Shown piece by piece: positions 1-8,380 of a stretch of 64,000 nt of DNA. This stretch comes from Embleya sp040605455 (GTDB taxonomy: Bacteria; Actinomycetota; Actinomycetes; Streptomycetales; Streptomycetaceae), in contig NZ_JBEXCV010000020.1 of assembly GCF_040605455.1 (NCBI RefSeq), forward strand, positions 1 to 64,000, in the 5' to 3' direction. Numbering within the stretch: position 1 is the stretch's first letter; the number at the start of each line of letters is the position of its first letter. The notes below the pieces were generated by a model, which worked only from the letters and a program-made list of their open reading frames with translations, had not been told where the DNA came from and ran no database searches. The translations under genes were made by a program, and so were the position numbers.

Positions 1-107
1 CGGGGCCAAGCCGCCGGCGGGCGCCCCCCCCGTCCCCCCCGGGCCCCGGCGGCCCTGTCCGAACAGTGGCTGTCACGCCGGTCGGCGGGCGCGCGGGGGT
101 GCGCTGC

Positions 108-491
108 TCAACCCCCGGAATCCATGCGATCGCGCCTTCCCAACTCCTGCTCCCCCGTGTCGGCCCGAGGCGCGTCGGCGGCCGTCCCACTCGGCGACTC
201 CGGTTCGGGCAGGTCGAGGGCATCGGCGACGGCCCGGCCACGATCGGCCGGATGTCGTACCTCGGTCCCGGGCACGACCTGGTAGATGTTGCGCCGACCG
301 CTGCGCCGGCGGGTCAGATATCCGCCGTCCTCCAAGTCCACCAGGATGGCCTGGACCGCGCGCTCGGTCAGAAGGCACGCCGCCGCGATGTCACGCACCC
401 GCACTCCCGGATCACGGGCGATCACCGAGAGTACGCGGGCGTGATTGGTAAAGAACGTCCACGACGGCCGGGACTGCTCCGCATCGCTCAT
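108..491 (-). CDS. MarR/winged-helix transcriptional regulator
   Basis: This is a 127-residue protein with a winged helix-turn-helix near its N-terminus (about residues 12-70): a helix starting TFFTNHARVL, the helix-turn-helix around VRVRDIAAACLLTERAVQAIL, and a wing ending GYLTRRRSGRRNIYQV. The arrangement resembles MarR_2/HTH_24 single-domain regulators. The last 50 residues are acidic, proline-rich and probably disordered. An upstream in-frame start would add 13 residues, but the ATG at 491 begins a more typical sequence (MSDAEQSRPS). It is divergent from the STAS gene at 683, and the 190-nt interval could hold both promoters. DNA binding is inferred from the fold, and the ligand and targets are unknown. 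Confidence 0.75.
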   Translation of the reverse strand: MSDAEQSRPSWTFFTNHARVLSVIARDPGVRVRDIAAACLLTERAVQAILVDLEDGGYLTRRRSGRRNIYQVVPGTEVRHPADRGRAVADALDLPEPESPSGTAADAPRADTGEQELGRRDRMDSGG

Positions 492-682
492 GCCACCATC
501 ATAGGCGCGATCATTCCGGCAACTCGACACACGAATTGCAGTTCATGAATTCCTTGACGTGCGTTCGGCGACGACCGATGCTGGAGACCACGAAGACAAG
601 AGCCACTCGACCCAAGAGAAATCCCATGCCGCCGCCGAACGATCGAGGTCCCCGCCCGACATGCGAGGGAGGGAAGCCCGTC

Positions 683-1087
683 ATGGCCCCAAGACGCCCC
701 ACCACCCGCCACCCGTGCCACCCACCGGGCCGGCCCGGGACCCGCCGAACCGACCGCCGCGAATCCGCGCCGAAGCACCTGCGTATTCGGGCGACCATCG
801 TCGGCGACCGGGTCCTGCTGCGCATCGGCGGTGAACTCGACATCGACACCGGACCAAACCTGCGCCGCGCCCTCGACATCGCGCTGAACACGGGGGCGCG
901 TCAGGTGGATGTGGACATGCGCAACCTCACGTTCTGCGACAGCACGGGTCTGCACGCCCTGCTCCACGCTCGTGCCAGAGCCCTGGAATCCGGGACCCGA
1001 TTCGGTCTCGCGCCCGGCGACAGACTCCGCCGCCTGCTCGAAGTCACCGACACCGCACACCTCTTCACCCCACTCGCCTTCCCATGA
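683..1087 (+). CDS. STAS-domain anti-sigma-factor antagonist
   Basis: This protein of 134 residues has a STAS domain from about residue 30. It contains the strand LRIRATIVGDRVLLRIGGELD, the signature DMRNLTFCDSTGLHALLHARARA around the phosphorylatable Ser of the CDSTGL loop, and the closing helices of the SpoIIAA/RsbV fold. The first 30 residues are Pro/Arg-rich and look disordered. The ATG at 683 follows a GGGAGGGAAG ribosome site. In this family the unphosphorylated antagonist captures an anti-sigma kinase and frees a sigma factor. Two SpoIIE phosphatases (30.1 and 37.9 kb) could act on it, but no cognate kinase is encoded nearby. A strong 14-bp hairpin follows the stop. Confidence 0.85.
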   Translation: MAPRRPTTRHPCHPPGRPGTRRTDRRESAPKHLRIRATIVGDRVLLRIGGELDIDTGPNLRRALDIALNTGARQVDVDMRNLTFCDSTGLHALLHARARALESGTRFGLAPGDRLRRLLEVTDTAHLFTPLAFP

Positions 1088-1101
1088 CCCGCTCGCGGAC
1101 C

Positions 1102-1144
1102 GCGGCTGTGGCCCCGGCGAAGGTTTCGGCGGGGCCACAGCCGC
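1102..1144. terminator. Strong hairpin between convergent genes
   Basis: GCGGCTGTGGCCCC (1102-1115) pairs perfectly with GGGGCCACAGCCGC (1131-1144) around a 15-nt loop. It lies 15 nt past the stop of the STAS gene and before the convergent membrane-protein gene. There is no U-tract, as is common for actinobacterial terminators, so it probably works in both directions. Confidence 0.75.
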
Positions 1145-1218
1145 ACGCAACGGCGCGCGGCCCCCGGCGGCATCGAGCGGCACGTCGATCCGCCGGGCAG
1201 CCGGCGTGCGGCCAACTC

Positions 1219-1731
1219 TCAGACCGTCTGCCTGTCCGGCTTCTTCTCTCGTGCCCGCGGCTGCGGTTCGCGCAGGCGAAGAACCAGCGGCAGGACGAGC
1301 CACCAGCCGAGGAACCACGCCGCGGCGGACGCCGTGAGCACCGCCGCGGTCGCGGTGTCGGTGGCCACGCGCAACAGCAGCAACAACGAGCAGCCGATCG
1401 TGCACGCCAACAGGCCCACGCCCGCCGTGACAAGGTGGTTCGCCACGCGCACCAGCCGGGGTTTGCGGTGTTGTCCCGTGACGGCGCGATGCAGGGAGAC
1501 CACGGACACCAGAACACCCATCGAGGCCGCACCGAGGACGACGGCAGCCACGTAGAGGCCGTTGTCGAAATTGCTCAAGGTGTCGAACTTCGGGGTGAAC
1601 ACGACGCTCAGCAGGAAACCGAACAGCACCTGTGCGCCGGTCTGTACGACGCGAACCTCCTGGAGTAGTTCGATCCAGCGCCGATCCGCGCGCTCGTCCG
1701 CGCTTTCGCGCCGGCCGTCCCCCTCGCTCAT
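1219..1731 (-). CDS. DUF6328-like small membrane protein
   Basis: The product has 170 residues and four predicted membrane segments: around TGAQVLFGFLLSVVF, GLYVAAVVLGAASMGVLVSVV, TAGVGLLACTIGCSLLLLL and AVLTASAAAWFLGWWLVLPLV. A charged N-terminus contains RWIELLQEVRVVQTGAQ, and the tail is basic (LREPQPRAREKKPDRQ). The motif LLQEVRVVQTGAQVLFGFLL is typical of actinobacterial DUF6328 proteins, whose function is unknown. The ATG at 1731 follows an AAAGGGA ribosome site, whereas longer starts give low-complexity sequence. It is convergent with the STAS gene and has no evident operon partner. Confidence 0.75.
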   Translation of the reverse strand: MSEGDGRRESADERADRRWIELLQEVRVVQTGAQVLFGFLLSVVFTPKFDTLSNFDNGLYVAAVVLGAASMGVLVSVVSLHRAVTGQHRKPRLVRVANHLVTAGVGLLACTIGCSLLLLLRVATDTATAAVLTASAAAWFLGWWLVLPLVLRLREPQPRAREKKPDRQTV

Positions 1732-2130
1732 GGCGTCCCTTTCGTCGGCGCTTCCGGGTGTGCGGGGACGACTTCCCCGGCAATCGCGGGACACACCGGC
1801 TCGATTCGTACTGCTCCGCGCCCGAGCCACGGCTCACTCGGCCGACAACGGTTCGCCTTTGCCCGTGGCCTCGTCCAACGACCCGCGGTACCGATGCGCC
1901 TCCCGGCGCTCCCCGGCTCCGGCCCGCGTCACGTCCAGGAACACCTGGTCCACATGCGCCCGGTGTTCGCCGATGGAGTGCTTTCGTCGACGGCGGCACC
2001 ACACGAACCGTTCAGCCCGTCGGCCGCCGGCGGAGGTCGGTGCCTCCGGCGGGCGCCTGGAGAACTCGGGGTGGGCAACTGCCGCCCCCGTGCGAACGCG
2101 CGCCCGCTGCCACGCAGCGGGTCGGACCGG
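1732..2130. other. Intergenic region without recognised gene
   Basis: This 399-bp gap separates the DUF6328-like gene and the M20 peptidase, which are both on the minus strand. All reading frames here are Arg/Pro/Ser-rich antisense-type sequence without a start, ribosome site or family resemblance. It presumably carries the promoter of the small membrane protein. Confidence 0.5.
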
Positions 2131-3258
2131 CTACCCGGCGCCGCCGAGTCGGTCGAGTGTCGCCGCCAGGAGGGCTGTTCGGGCGGGCATGGTCGTGATG
2201 TCGACGAACTCGCCGCGGGCGTGCGGGTGGCCTCCGACGGCGCCCATGCCGTCGAGGGTGGGGATGCCGATCGCGGCGGTGAGGTTGCCGTCCGAGCCGC
2301 CGCCGGAGCGGACCGACCCCGGCTCGGGGATGCCGATCTCGCGGGCAGCGGCTCGAACATGGGCGAGGAGGTCGGCGGACATGCTCTCCTCAAGCGGGTA
2401 GCGATTGACGCCGCCGGTGACGAACAGCTCGGCCTGCGGCAGAACGGCCCGCGGCCCCTGCATGTGCCGTATGACACGGTCGAGTTCGGCGCGGCTCCAG
2501 CCACGGACGTCGATGTCGAGTGTCGCCGTCTCGGGAACGGTGTTGACGGTGGATCCGGACCCGGCGACGGTGGGGGTGACCGTGGTGCCCAGGTCCGTCC
2601 GCGCCGCCGACAACATCGCGAGCACCTGGTGGGCCAGTTCCACGGTCGCGTTCACACCGAGTTCGGGTTCCAGGCCGGCATGGGCGGCCCGCCCTCGGAC
2701 CCGCACCCGGAATCGGGCCACGCCCTTGCGTGCGACCTTGACCGCGCCGCCGTCCGCGCTCGGTTCGCCCACCAGTACGGCGCCGGACTTGGCGGCGAGT
2801 TCCTCGACCAGGGAACGAGAGGTCATCGAACCGGTTTCCTCGTCGCCCGTCAGGAGCAGCCCGACGCGATCACGCGCGGTGCAGATCCGGGCGGCGTACA
2901 ACATCTGCACGATGCCTGCCTTCATGTCGAATACGCCCGGGCCGCGGGCGACCCCGTCCCGCGCCGAGAAGGGCAACTCCGCGAGGGTCCCCGACGGCCA
3001 CACGGTGTCGTAGTGCCCGAGCAGTAACGGACCGCTCCCGCGCGGTCGCCAGACCAGGTTCGTGATGCCGCCCAGGACGACCCGCTCGGGTTCGCGTCCG
3101 AGAAACCGCGTGCCCACCGCGGCCAGCAACTCCGCGCATCGGTCCAGGGCGACAGGATCCTCGGACGGGGATTCGCAGGTCACCAGTTCGCGCAACAGAG
3201 CCACCATCGCGTCGAGTTCGGCCGACATGTCCTGGAGATACCGCTGGGAGGGAGCCAT
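2131..3258 (-). CDS. M20-family metallopeptidase (carboxypeptidase G2-like)
   Basis: This 375-residue protein is a two-zinc M20 hydrolase. The metal ligands and catalytic residues are visible: HYDTVW (His82, Asp84), the bridging Asp of DMKAG (111), the GDEETGS catalytic and ligand Glu pair (140-141), a later GEPSADGG ligand segment, and a GHPHARGE C-terminal ligand. The dimerisation domain sits at about residues 170-290. The closest named type from memory is glutamate carboxypeptidase (CPG2), which cleaves C-terminal Glu from folates and peptides. The substrate here is not established. The ATG at 3258 has an AGGAAT site 8 nt upstream, and a GTG at 3294 would add 12 residues. It is divergent from the binding lipoprotein. 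Confidence 0.88.
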   Translation of the reverse strand: MAPSQRYLQDMSAELDAMVALLRELVTCESPSEDPVALDRCAELLAAVGTRFLGREPERVVLGGITNLVWRPRGSGPLLLGHYDTVWPSGTLAELPFSARDGVARGPGVFDMKAGIVQMLYAARICTARDRVGLLLTGDEETGSMTSRSLVEELAAKSGAVLVGEPSADGGAVKVARKGVARFRVRVRGRAAHAGLEPELGVNATVELAHQVLAMLSAARTDLGTTVTPTVAGSGSTVNTVPETATLDIDVRGWSRAELDRVIRHMQGPRAVLPQAELFVTGGVNRYPLEESMSADLLAHVRAAAREIGIPEPGSVRSGGGSDGNLTAAIGIPTLDGMGAVGGHPHARGEFVDITTMPARTALLAATLDRLGGAG

Positions 3259-3693
3259 ACCCGGATTCCTGTCCAGCCGGCCGGTCCCATTCACCTCGAA
3301 GTGGGGTCACCTCGATGTCGGGCTTCGGAAGCCGTCGTCGACACGAATCCGGGCCGGGGCCACGTTTCGCGTTGCGCCCGGCACTCCCCCGGTGATCGTG
3401 CGGACCGGGCGGCCGGTGCCGAGGATCGCGAAGGCGCTCCGGCCGGGCGTCGGCGACGCCTACAGAATCGTCGGCCGTTCTTCGTGCACGGCGACGATTC
3501 GAGGTTGTCGGGGCCTGCCTAACGTGATCATTCTCCGCGGCACGCGCCGCCTTCCAAGGAGGTATCCGGTGCTGGGACGATCCGAACTGCCTTGTGCGCC
3601 ATCCGAACACCGCCGATGGGCGGTGGGCGTCGAGTCGGGTGCGGCGAACGGCGCAGGACACGCCAAGGCCGACCGTCTCACGGGAGGTGTGCG

Positions 3694-5265
3694 ATGAGAC
3701 GCGTCTCGCGAGGGGCCGTGACCGCGGTCGCGCTGGGACTGCTGGCTGCCGGGTGCGGGGGGACCGACAGCGGGGCCGGGGCCGACGGCGGCAACACGGT
3801 CACCATCGGGGTCGCAGGCGACCCCGGCGGCATGAACCCGCTGACCGCGCTGGCCTCGAGCGCGCTCATGATGAACCGGTTCGCCTACGACTCGCTGGTC
3901 AACATCCAGCCCGACGGGCGCATCGCCTCCGGCGTCGCCGAGACGTGGACCGCCGACACGACCACGGCCGGCTTCACCCTCAAACGCGGCGTGATGTGCG
4001 ACGACGGAACACCGTTGACCCCGTCCGCGATCGCGGCGCAGTACAACTACATCGGCGACCCGGCCAACAAGTCGCCCATGGCCGGTCTGATGGTGCCCGT
4101 CGGCACCACCGCCACCGCGGACGACACCGCGGGCACCCTGACGCTGAAGGCCCCGGAGCCCACCCCGTTCCTGCTGCGCAGCGCCGGGACCGTGCAATTG
4201 GTCTGCCCCTCGGGCATGCGGTCGCAGGAGAAGCTGAACCAGGTGTCCGACGGCACGGGTCCGTACCGGCTGAGCGAGGTGGTGCCGGGTGACCACTTCA
4301 CCTTCACCAAGCGCCCCGGATACGTCTGGGGTCCGGATGGTGTCGGCAACGCCGACACGCCGGACCGAGTGGTCTTCACGTTCGTCGGCAACGAGTCCAC
4401 CAGGACCAACCTGCTGCTGGGTGGGCAACTCGACATCGCACGGGTCGTCGGTGCCGATCGCGCCCGCCTGACCGCGGCCGGCCTCGGATTCGAGATCCAA
4501 CGGGACCCGTTCGGCCAGCTGTTGTTCAACGAGGCCCCGAACCGCGTCACCGCCGATGCCCGGGTGCGCTGGGCCCTGGTCGCCGCGCTCGACCTCAAGC
4601 AGCTCGGTGCGGTGGCCACCGGCGGCAAGGGCGTGGCCGCGACCCGGCTCGGCACCACGATGACACCGCCCTGCCCCACCGACTCGATCACCGCCAACCT
4701 CCCGCCGCACGACACGGCCCGCGCCGCCGAGGCACTGCAGGCGGCGGGATGGAAGAAGTCCGGTGGGCGCTGGACCAAGGACGGCCGACAACTGTCCGTC
4801 TCGGTGCCCTACCCCGGCTACCAGGGCAGTCAGGTCATCGCCGCCGTCGAGTTGGCGGTCCGGCAGTGGAACTCCTTCGGCGTGAAGGTCAGCACCACCC
4901 AGACCGCCCAGTCGACCCACGTCTCCACGTTGATGGCCGGCCAGTGGGACGTCGCCTGGGCGCCGATCTCGGTGCCCACGCCCGACCAGAACCTGCCGTT
5001 CTACTCCGGGCCCAAGCCGCCCGAGGGCCTCAACTTCAGTGCCGTCGACAACCCCGAGTACCGGCGCCTCGCGGGCCTGGCGATGACCAAGTCGGACACG
5101 GCCGGCTGCGCGGAATGGACAGCGGCCGAATCGGAGTTGATCAAGCGGGTCGACACGGTTACCTTCATGGACTCCAACACCCCCTGGTTCACCCGGCGTT
5201 ACGCCTTCGAGGTGGACGGCGGCGGCATCCTGCCGACCACACTGCGCAGAGCCGGCGGGCGATGA
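3694..5265 (+). CDS. ABC transporter substrate-binding lipoprotein (SBP_bac_5 family)
   Basis: The product has 523 residues. It begins with a lipoprotein signal peptide: basic MRRVSR, a hydrophobic core, and a lipobox LAAGC with the acylated Cys at residue 21. It continues as a family-5 (peptide/opine/nickel) binding protein: ADPGGMNPL, then FAYDSLVNIQPDGRIASGVAETW, then GTGPYRLSEVVPGD. The ATG at 3694 follows GGGAGG at 3682, and a longer reading frame upstream is not needed. Such proteins capture oligopeptides or related ligands outside the cell for DppBCDF/OppBCDF-type importers. No permease or ATPase gene is present in the window, so it must serve a transporter encoded elsewhere. The divergent peptidase may act on the same ligand, but this is only inference. 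Confidence 0.9.
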   Translation: MRRVSRGAVTAVALGLLAAGCGGTDSGAGADGGNTVTIGVAGDPGGMNPLTALASSALMMNRFAYDSLVNIQPDGRIASGVAETWTADTTTAGFTLKRGVMCDDGTPLTPSAIAAQYNYIGDPANKSPMAGLMVPVGTTATADDTAGTLTLKAPEPTPFLLRSAGTVQLVCPSGMRSQEKLNQVSDGTGPYRLSEVVPGDHFTFTKRPGYVWGPDGVGNADTPDRVVFTFVGNESTRTNLLLGGQLDIARVVGADRARLTAAGLGFEIQRDPFGQLLFNEAPNRVTADARVRWALVAALDLKQLGAVATGGKGVAATRLGTTMTPPCPTDSITANLPPHDTARAAEALQAAGWKKSGGRWTKDGRQLSVSVPYPGYQGSQVIAAVELAVRQWNSFGVKVSTTQTAQSTHVSTLMAGQWDVAWAPISVPTPDQNLPFYSGPKPPEGLNFSAVDNPEYRRLAGLAMTKSDTAGCAEWTAAESELIKRVDTVTFMDSNTPWFTRRYAFEVDGGGILPTTLRRAGGR

Positions 5266-5582
5266 CCTCACCGGCCGCGCCCTGACGCCTTACCGGCCCC
5301 GCCACGAACGATCCCGGCAGCCATGCGCGCGGCCGGCGGCGCGGGCCGGGTGCCGGGGCAGGGTTCGTCCGGATGGTGCACAACGCGCCGGCTCGGCCGG
5401 TCCCGGTCCGGGAGCCGGGTCGGCGCGCGCCGTGTGCGCAACCGCGGCCGCTCCCTCTCCCGCCTTTGCCGCTTCGGGCGAGATTCGGGCAGGGCGATGC
5501 GAACCCGCAGACGTTTGTTCGTGACCTCGTGAACACAGGGGACGGCTCCGGGTCGTCCAGGCAAAGGGGCGCACGGATCAGG
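5266..5582. other. Intergenic region, convergent gene ends
   Basis: This 317-bp gap lies between the binding lipoprotein (plus) and the molbindin (minus). It is GC-rich with several short GC inverted repeats, consistent with terminator sequence for both genes. No open frame with a start and coding-type composition was seen. Confidence 0.5.
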
Positions 5583-6002
5583 TCAGACCGAGGCGAGGGC
5601 GACCTCGGTCGACTTGAGCAGGGCGGTCACCGAGGAACCCGACGCCAGGCCGAGCTCCTTCGCGGCTTCGGCGGTGATGACGGCCGTCAACTCGCCGTCC
5701 TCCATGGCGACCTTGACGCCGGCCATCGCGCCGCCGACGGCAACCGCGGTCACCGTGCCGGGAATCCGGTTGCGGATGCTCAGACCGCCGACGGCGCCGG
5801 TGGCGAGCGACACCTCGGTGGACTTCACCAGGACCAGCACCACGCCGCCCTCGGCCAAGCCGAGGTCGGTGACCGCGTCGACGGTGATCGCGGCCGTGAG
5901 TTCGCGGCCGGAGTTCAGGCGGACCTTGACCGTGGCCATCACCTCGCCGGTCGTCACCGAGGTCACGGTGCCCTGGAACTGGTTGCGGATGCTGAGCGAC
6001 AT
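5583..6002 (-). CDS. Tandem Mop-domain molybdate-binding protein (molbindin)
   Basis: This 139-residue protein consists of two successive Mop/TOBE domains: residues 1-68 beginning MSLSIRNQFQGTVTSVTTGEV, and 73-139 beginning LSIRNRIPGTVTAVAVGGA. Each ends with the KSTEVxLA signature (KSTEVSLAT and KSTEVALAS). Proteins of this form oligomerise and bind molybdate or tungstate between domains, acting as cytoplasmic stores or buffers. The start at 6002 has only a weak AGGTG site. No mod transporter or molybdenum-cofactor gene lies beside it, so this is a stand-alone molbindin. Confidence 0.93.
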   Translation of the reverse strand: MSLSIRNQFQGTVTSVTTGEVMATVKVRLNSGRELTAAITVDAVTDLGLAEGGVVLVLVKSTEVSLATGAVGGLSIRNRIPGTVTAVAVGGAMAGVKVAMEDGELTAVITAEAAKELGLASGSSVTALLKSTEVALASV

Positions 6003-6176
6003 GCGAACACACCTGGATCCCTCATCGCCGGAAGCCGATCTCCCGAACGCGCAGCCGTCACCCTAAACGGACGAATCCCCAGGTCGGGGCAGACACGAGG
6101 GCGGGTCGTGGATGCCACTCCAAGGGAGGCCTTCGTCCCACACACGCGGTGAGTACGAGTACGGGCCGCGGTGTGG

Positions 6177-6683
6177 TCAGTCGGTGGACGGCGCGGTGTC
6201 CTCGTCGGCGGCGCCGTTCAGCCACGTGCGGATGCCGGCGAGGGCAGTGGGGCCGAAGTCCTCGTCGACGCCTCCGGCCAGGTCCGCGATGGTGATCGCC
6301 TGTAGGGCCCCGCGCCAGGCAGCGTCGGCGGCGGCCATCGCACGCGCGATCGCGCAGGGCCGGGTGCAGGCCTCCGGCGGCATCGCCAGCGGGCCCCGCT
6401 GCCGGATCTCGGTGCAGACGAACGCGGGCTCCGCGCCGTCCACGGCCGTGACGACGTCCAGGACGGTGATCCGTTCGGGGGCCTTGGTCAGGACGTATCC
6501 GCCCGCCTTGCCCTGGACGGAACCCACGAGACCCGCGCGGGAGAGCGCCTGCAGCTGTTTGGCCAGATAGCTGCCGGAGACGCCGTGAAGTTCCGCGAGC
6601 CGTACAGCGGGTACCGGGTCCGTCGCCGTGGTCAGCACCACACAACAGTGCAGAGCCGACTCCACCCCGCCCGACAGCTTCAT
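6177..6683 (-). CDS. Rrf2-family transcriptional regulator
   Basis: The protein has 168 residues. The N-terminal winged helix (MKLSGGVESALHCCVVL, VRLAELHGVSGSYLAKQLQALSRAGLVGSVQGKAGGYVLTKAPERITVLDVVTAVDG) is diagnostic for Rrf2. The central segment carries three Cys (FVCTEIR... and EACTRPC, near residues 89, 106 and 110) in the region where IscR and NsrR bind Fe-S clusters. The C-terminal 35 residues are acidic. It is divergent from an NAD(P)-binding oxidoreductase across an interval holding ACTCGGAT/ATCCGAGT repeats, the usual layout of an autoregulating redox repressor and its target. Cluster binding is inferred from Cys spacing only. Confidence 0.9.
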   Translation of the reverse strand: MKLSGGVESALHCCVVLTTATDPVPAVRLAELHGVSGSYLAKQLQALSRAGLVGSVQGKAGGYVLTKAPERITVLDVVTAVDGAEPAFVCTEIRQRGPLAMPPEACTRPCAIARAMAAADAAWRGALQAITIADLAGGVDEDFGPTALAGIRTWLNGAADEDTAPSTD

Positions 6684-6701
6684 GCACTCGCCCTTCTCCG
6701 G

Positions 6702-6754
6702 TTGACTCGGATGAAGAGTATCCGAGTATTGTCACGGACAAGATGTATCCGAGT
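6702..6754. promoter_or_regulatory. Probable Rrf2 operator and promoter of the divergent oxidoreductase
   Basis: A perfect 8-bp inverted repeat, ACTCGGAT (6705-6712) and ATCCGAGT (6720-6727) with a 7-nt spacer, is followed 27 bp downstream of its right arm by a further ATCCGAGT (6747-6754). The repeat sits inside a plausible plus-strand promoter: TTGACT (6702-6707) and a TATTGT -10 (6727-6732). The overlap suggests repression by the adjacent Rrf2 protein. Confidence 0.7.
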
Positions 6755-6830
6755 TTGGGTGCGCCCTTCGGGAACCTCGCGCCCCCATGCGCCCGCGCGC
6801 CCAGCGCGCTCGATGAGAGGCAGGACAGCC

Positions 6831-7571
6831 GTGAAGCTCACCATCGTCGGCGGCACCGGACTGATCGGCTCGCAGGTGGTCCGGAAACTGACCTCCATCG
6901 GACACGAGGCCGTCCCGGCGGCGCTCTCCACCGGTGTCGACCTGATCACCGGAACGGGCCTAGAGGAGGCGCTGGAGGGCGCCGAGGTCGTGGTCAACCT
7001 GGCGAACTCGCCCACCTTCGACGAGAAGTCCCCGGACTTCTTCCGCACGTCGATGGGCAACCTGCTCGAAGCGGGAGCGAAGGCCGGCGTGCGGCACCAG
7101 ATGGTCCTCTCGATCGTCGGCGTCGACCAGGTGCCCCAACTGGACTACTACCGAGCCAAGGCTCTGCAGGAGGACCTGCTCCGCCAGGGGCCCACGCCGT
7201 ACTCCATCGTGCGCGCCACACAGTTCTTCGAGTTCATGGACGCCGTCCTGTCCTGGACCTCCGACGACGACGCCGTCCGCCTGCCCTCCACCCCGGTCCA
7301 ACCGATCGCCGCCGCCGACGTCGTGGACGCGGTCGTCGAGGTCTCCACCGGCGCCCCGCTCCAGGGCATCCGCAACGTCGCGGGCCCGGAGGTCTTCCCC
7401 CTCGACGAACTCGGCAGGGTCACGCTGGCCGCACGCGACGACGCCCGCACCGTGGTCACCGACGCCACGGCCGGTATGTTCGCGGTCGTCCCCGGCGACG
7501 TACTCGTCGCGGGACCGGACGCCCACCTGGCACCCACGCACTACGGGGACTGGATCCGAAGCGCCCACTGA
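6831..7571 (+). CDS. NAD(P)-binding (atypical SDR / NmrA-like) oxidoreductase
   Basis: This protein of 246 residues begins with a Rossmann nucleotide-binding loop (KLTIVGGTGLIGSQVVRKL). Later segments are typical of atypical short-chain dehydrogenases: EGAEVVVNLANSPTF, LSIVGVDQ, YYRAKALQEDLLRQGPTPYSIVRATQFFEF. The YxxxK pair of extended SDRs is present as YYRAK. The GTG at 6831 follows AGGCAGGA, and the longer frame upstream is arginine-rich and crosses the operator. Members are often NADPH-dependent quinone or flavin reductases or redox sensors. The divergent Rrf2 regulator supports a role in oxidative or electrophile stress. The substrate is unknown. Confidence 0.87.
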   Translation: MKLTIVGGTGLIGSQVVRKLTSIGHEAVPAALSTGVDLITGTGLEEALEGAEVVVNLANSPTFDEKSPDFFRTSMGNLLEAGAKAGVRHQMVLSIVGVDQVPQLDYYRAKALQEDLLRQGPTPYSIVRATQFFEFMDAVLSWTSDDDAVRLPSTPVQPIAAADVVDAVVEVSTGAPLQGIRNVAGPEVFPLDELGRVTLAARDDARTVVTDATAGMFAVVPGDVLVAGPDAHLAPTHYGDWIRSAH

Positions 7572-7843
7572 CCGCACCGCCGCCCGAAGGTCGCGACAAT
7601 CCCCCCGCGCCGAAAGCAGTTTCGGGCGGCGGCGTTCGAACGTTCGTCGGGGTGCCCGCGATCGCAAGGCGGGCACGCACGGCGCGTCGGGTGTGCTTCC
7701 GGGAGCAGCCGGAGCGCGTTCCCGTGTTCTCGCGTGCGGCACTCACGGAATCCCATGAACCCGGGAGTAGTGTTTCGTTGCGGTCCCGGTGCGGCGAGTT
7801 CGCCGCGATTCCCACCGCGGCCGGACACCGACAAGGAGGACAC

Positions 7844-8290
7844 ATGTCGAAGCCGCCGCTGCCCGAAGAGGCGATCGCGATGTTGCGGCAGCCCAATCCC
7901 GCAGTCGTGACCACGCTCCGGGCCGACGGGCAGCCCGTCTCCACGGCGACCTGGTACCTGTGGGACGAGGGGCGCATCCTGCTCAACATGGATGAGGGGC
8001 GTAAGCGGCTCGAACACATCCGCAACGATCCCCGCGTCTCCCTCACCGTGCTCGAAACCGGGAACTGGTACACGCACCTGAGCATCGTCGGCCACATCGA
8101 CGAGATCCGCGACGACAAGGACATGGTCGACATCGACCGGCTGGCCCGGCACTACACCGACCAGGAATATCCGCAGCGAGACCGAGGCCGAGTCAGCGCC
8201 TGGGTCCGGATCGACCGCTGGCACGGCTGGGGCACACTCAAGGACAACGACCAGGCGGGCGGCAGCCGGACCGCGGCGGGCGCGGAGTAG
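7844..8290 (+). CDS. PPOX-class (pyridoxamine-phosphate-oxidase fold) F420/FMN-dependent protein
   Basis: The product has 148 residues and the split-barrel fold of pyridoxamine-phosphate-oxidase-like proteins: LPEEAIAMLRQPNPAVVTTLRADGQPVSTATWYLWDEGRILLNMDEGRKRLEHIRNDPRVSLTV at the N-terminus, followed by a W-rich end (WVRIDRWHGW). The motif GQPVSTATWYLWD and the basic LNMDEGRKRLEHIR are typical of actinobacterial F420-dependent PPOX enzymes. AAGGAGGA lies 6 nt before the ATG. It is monocistronic and convergent with the ABC exporter. The reductant and substrate are unknown. Confidence 0.85.
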   Translation: MSKPPLPEEAIAMLRQPNPAVVTTLRADGQPVSTATWYLWDEGRILLNMDEGRKRLEHIRNDPRVSLTVLETGNWYTHLSIVGHIDEIRDDKDMVDIDRLARHYTDQEYPQRDRGRVSAWVRIDRWHGWGTLKDNDQAGGSRTAAGAE

Positions 8291-8380
8291 CCGAACCGGC
8301 CCCGGGCGAGACCCGAGCCGGGCGTGCACCCGCCCTCCCGAAAGCCCACCGCAACCGAACGCGAGCCCCGTCACAGCTGA

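Noticed and set aside
1..107. Possible gene end at the left edge of the window
   Set aside because: Extreme C/G runs and no open frame with coding composition reaching the edge.
1894..3027. Long plus-strand open frame opposite the M20 peptidase
   Set aside because: It is antisense to a gene with intact metal-binding motifs; its composition is that of a GC-rich shadow frame and it has no ribosome site.
3460..5271. 603-codon minus-strand frame opposite the binding lipoprotein
   Set aside because: Gly/Arg/Val-rich antisense reading of a clear SBP gene with lipobox; no family resemblance.
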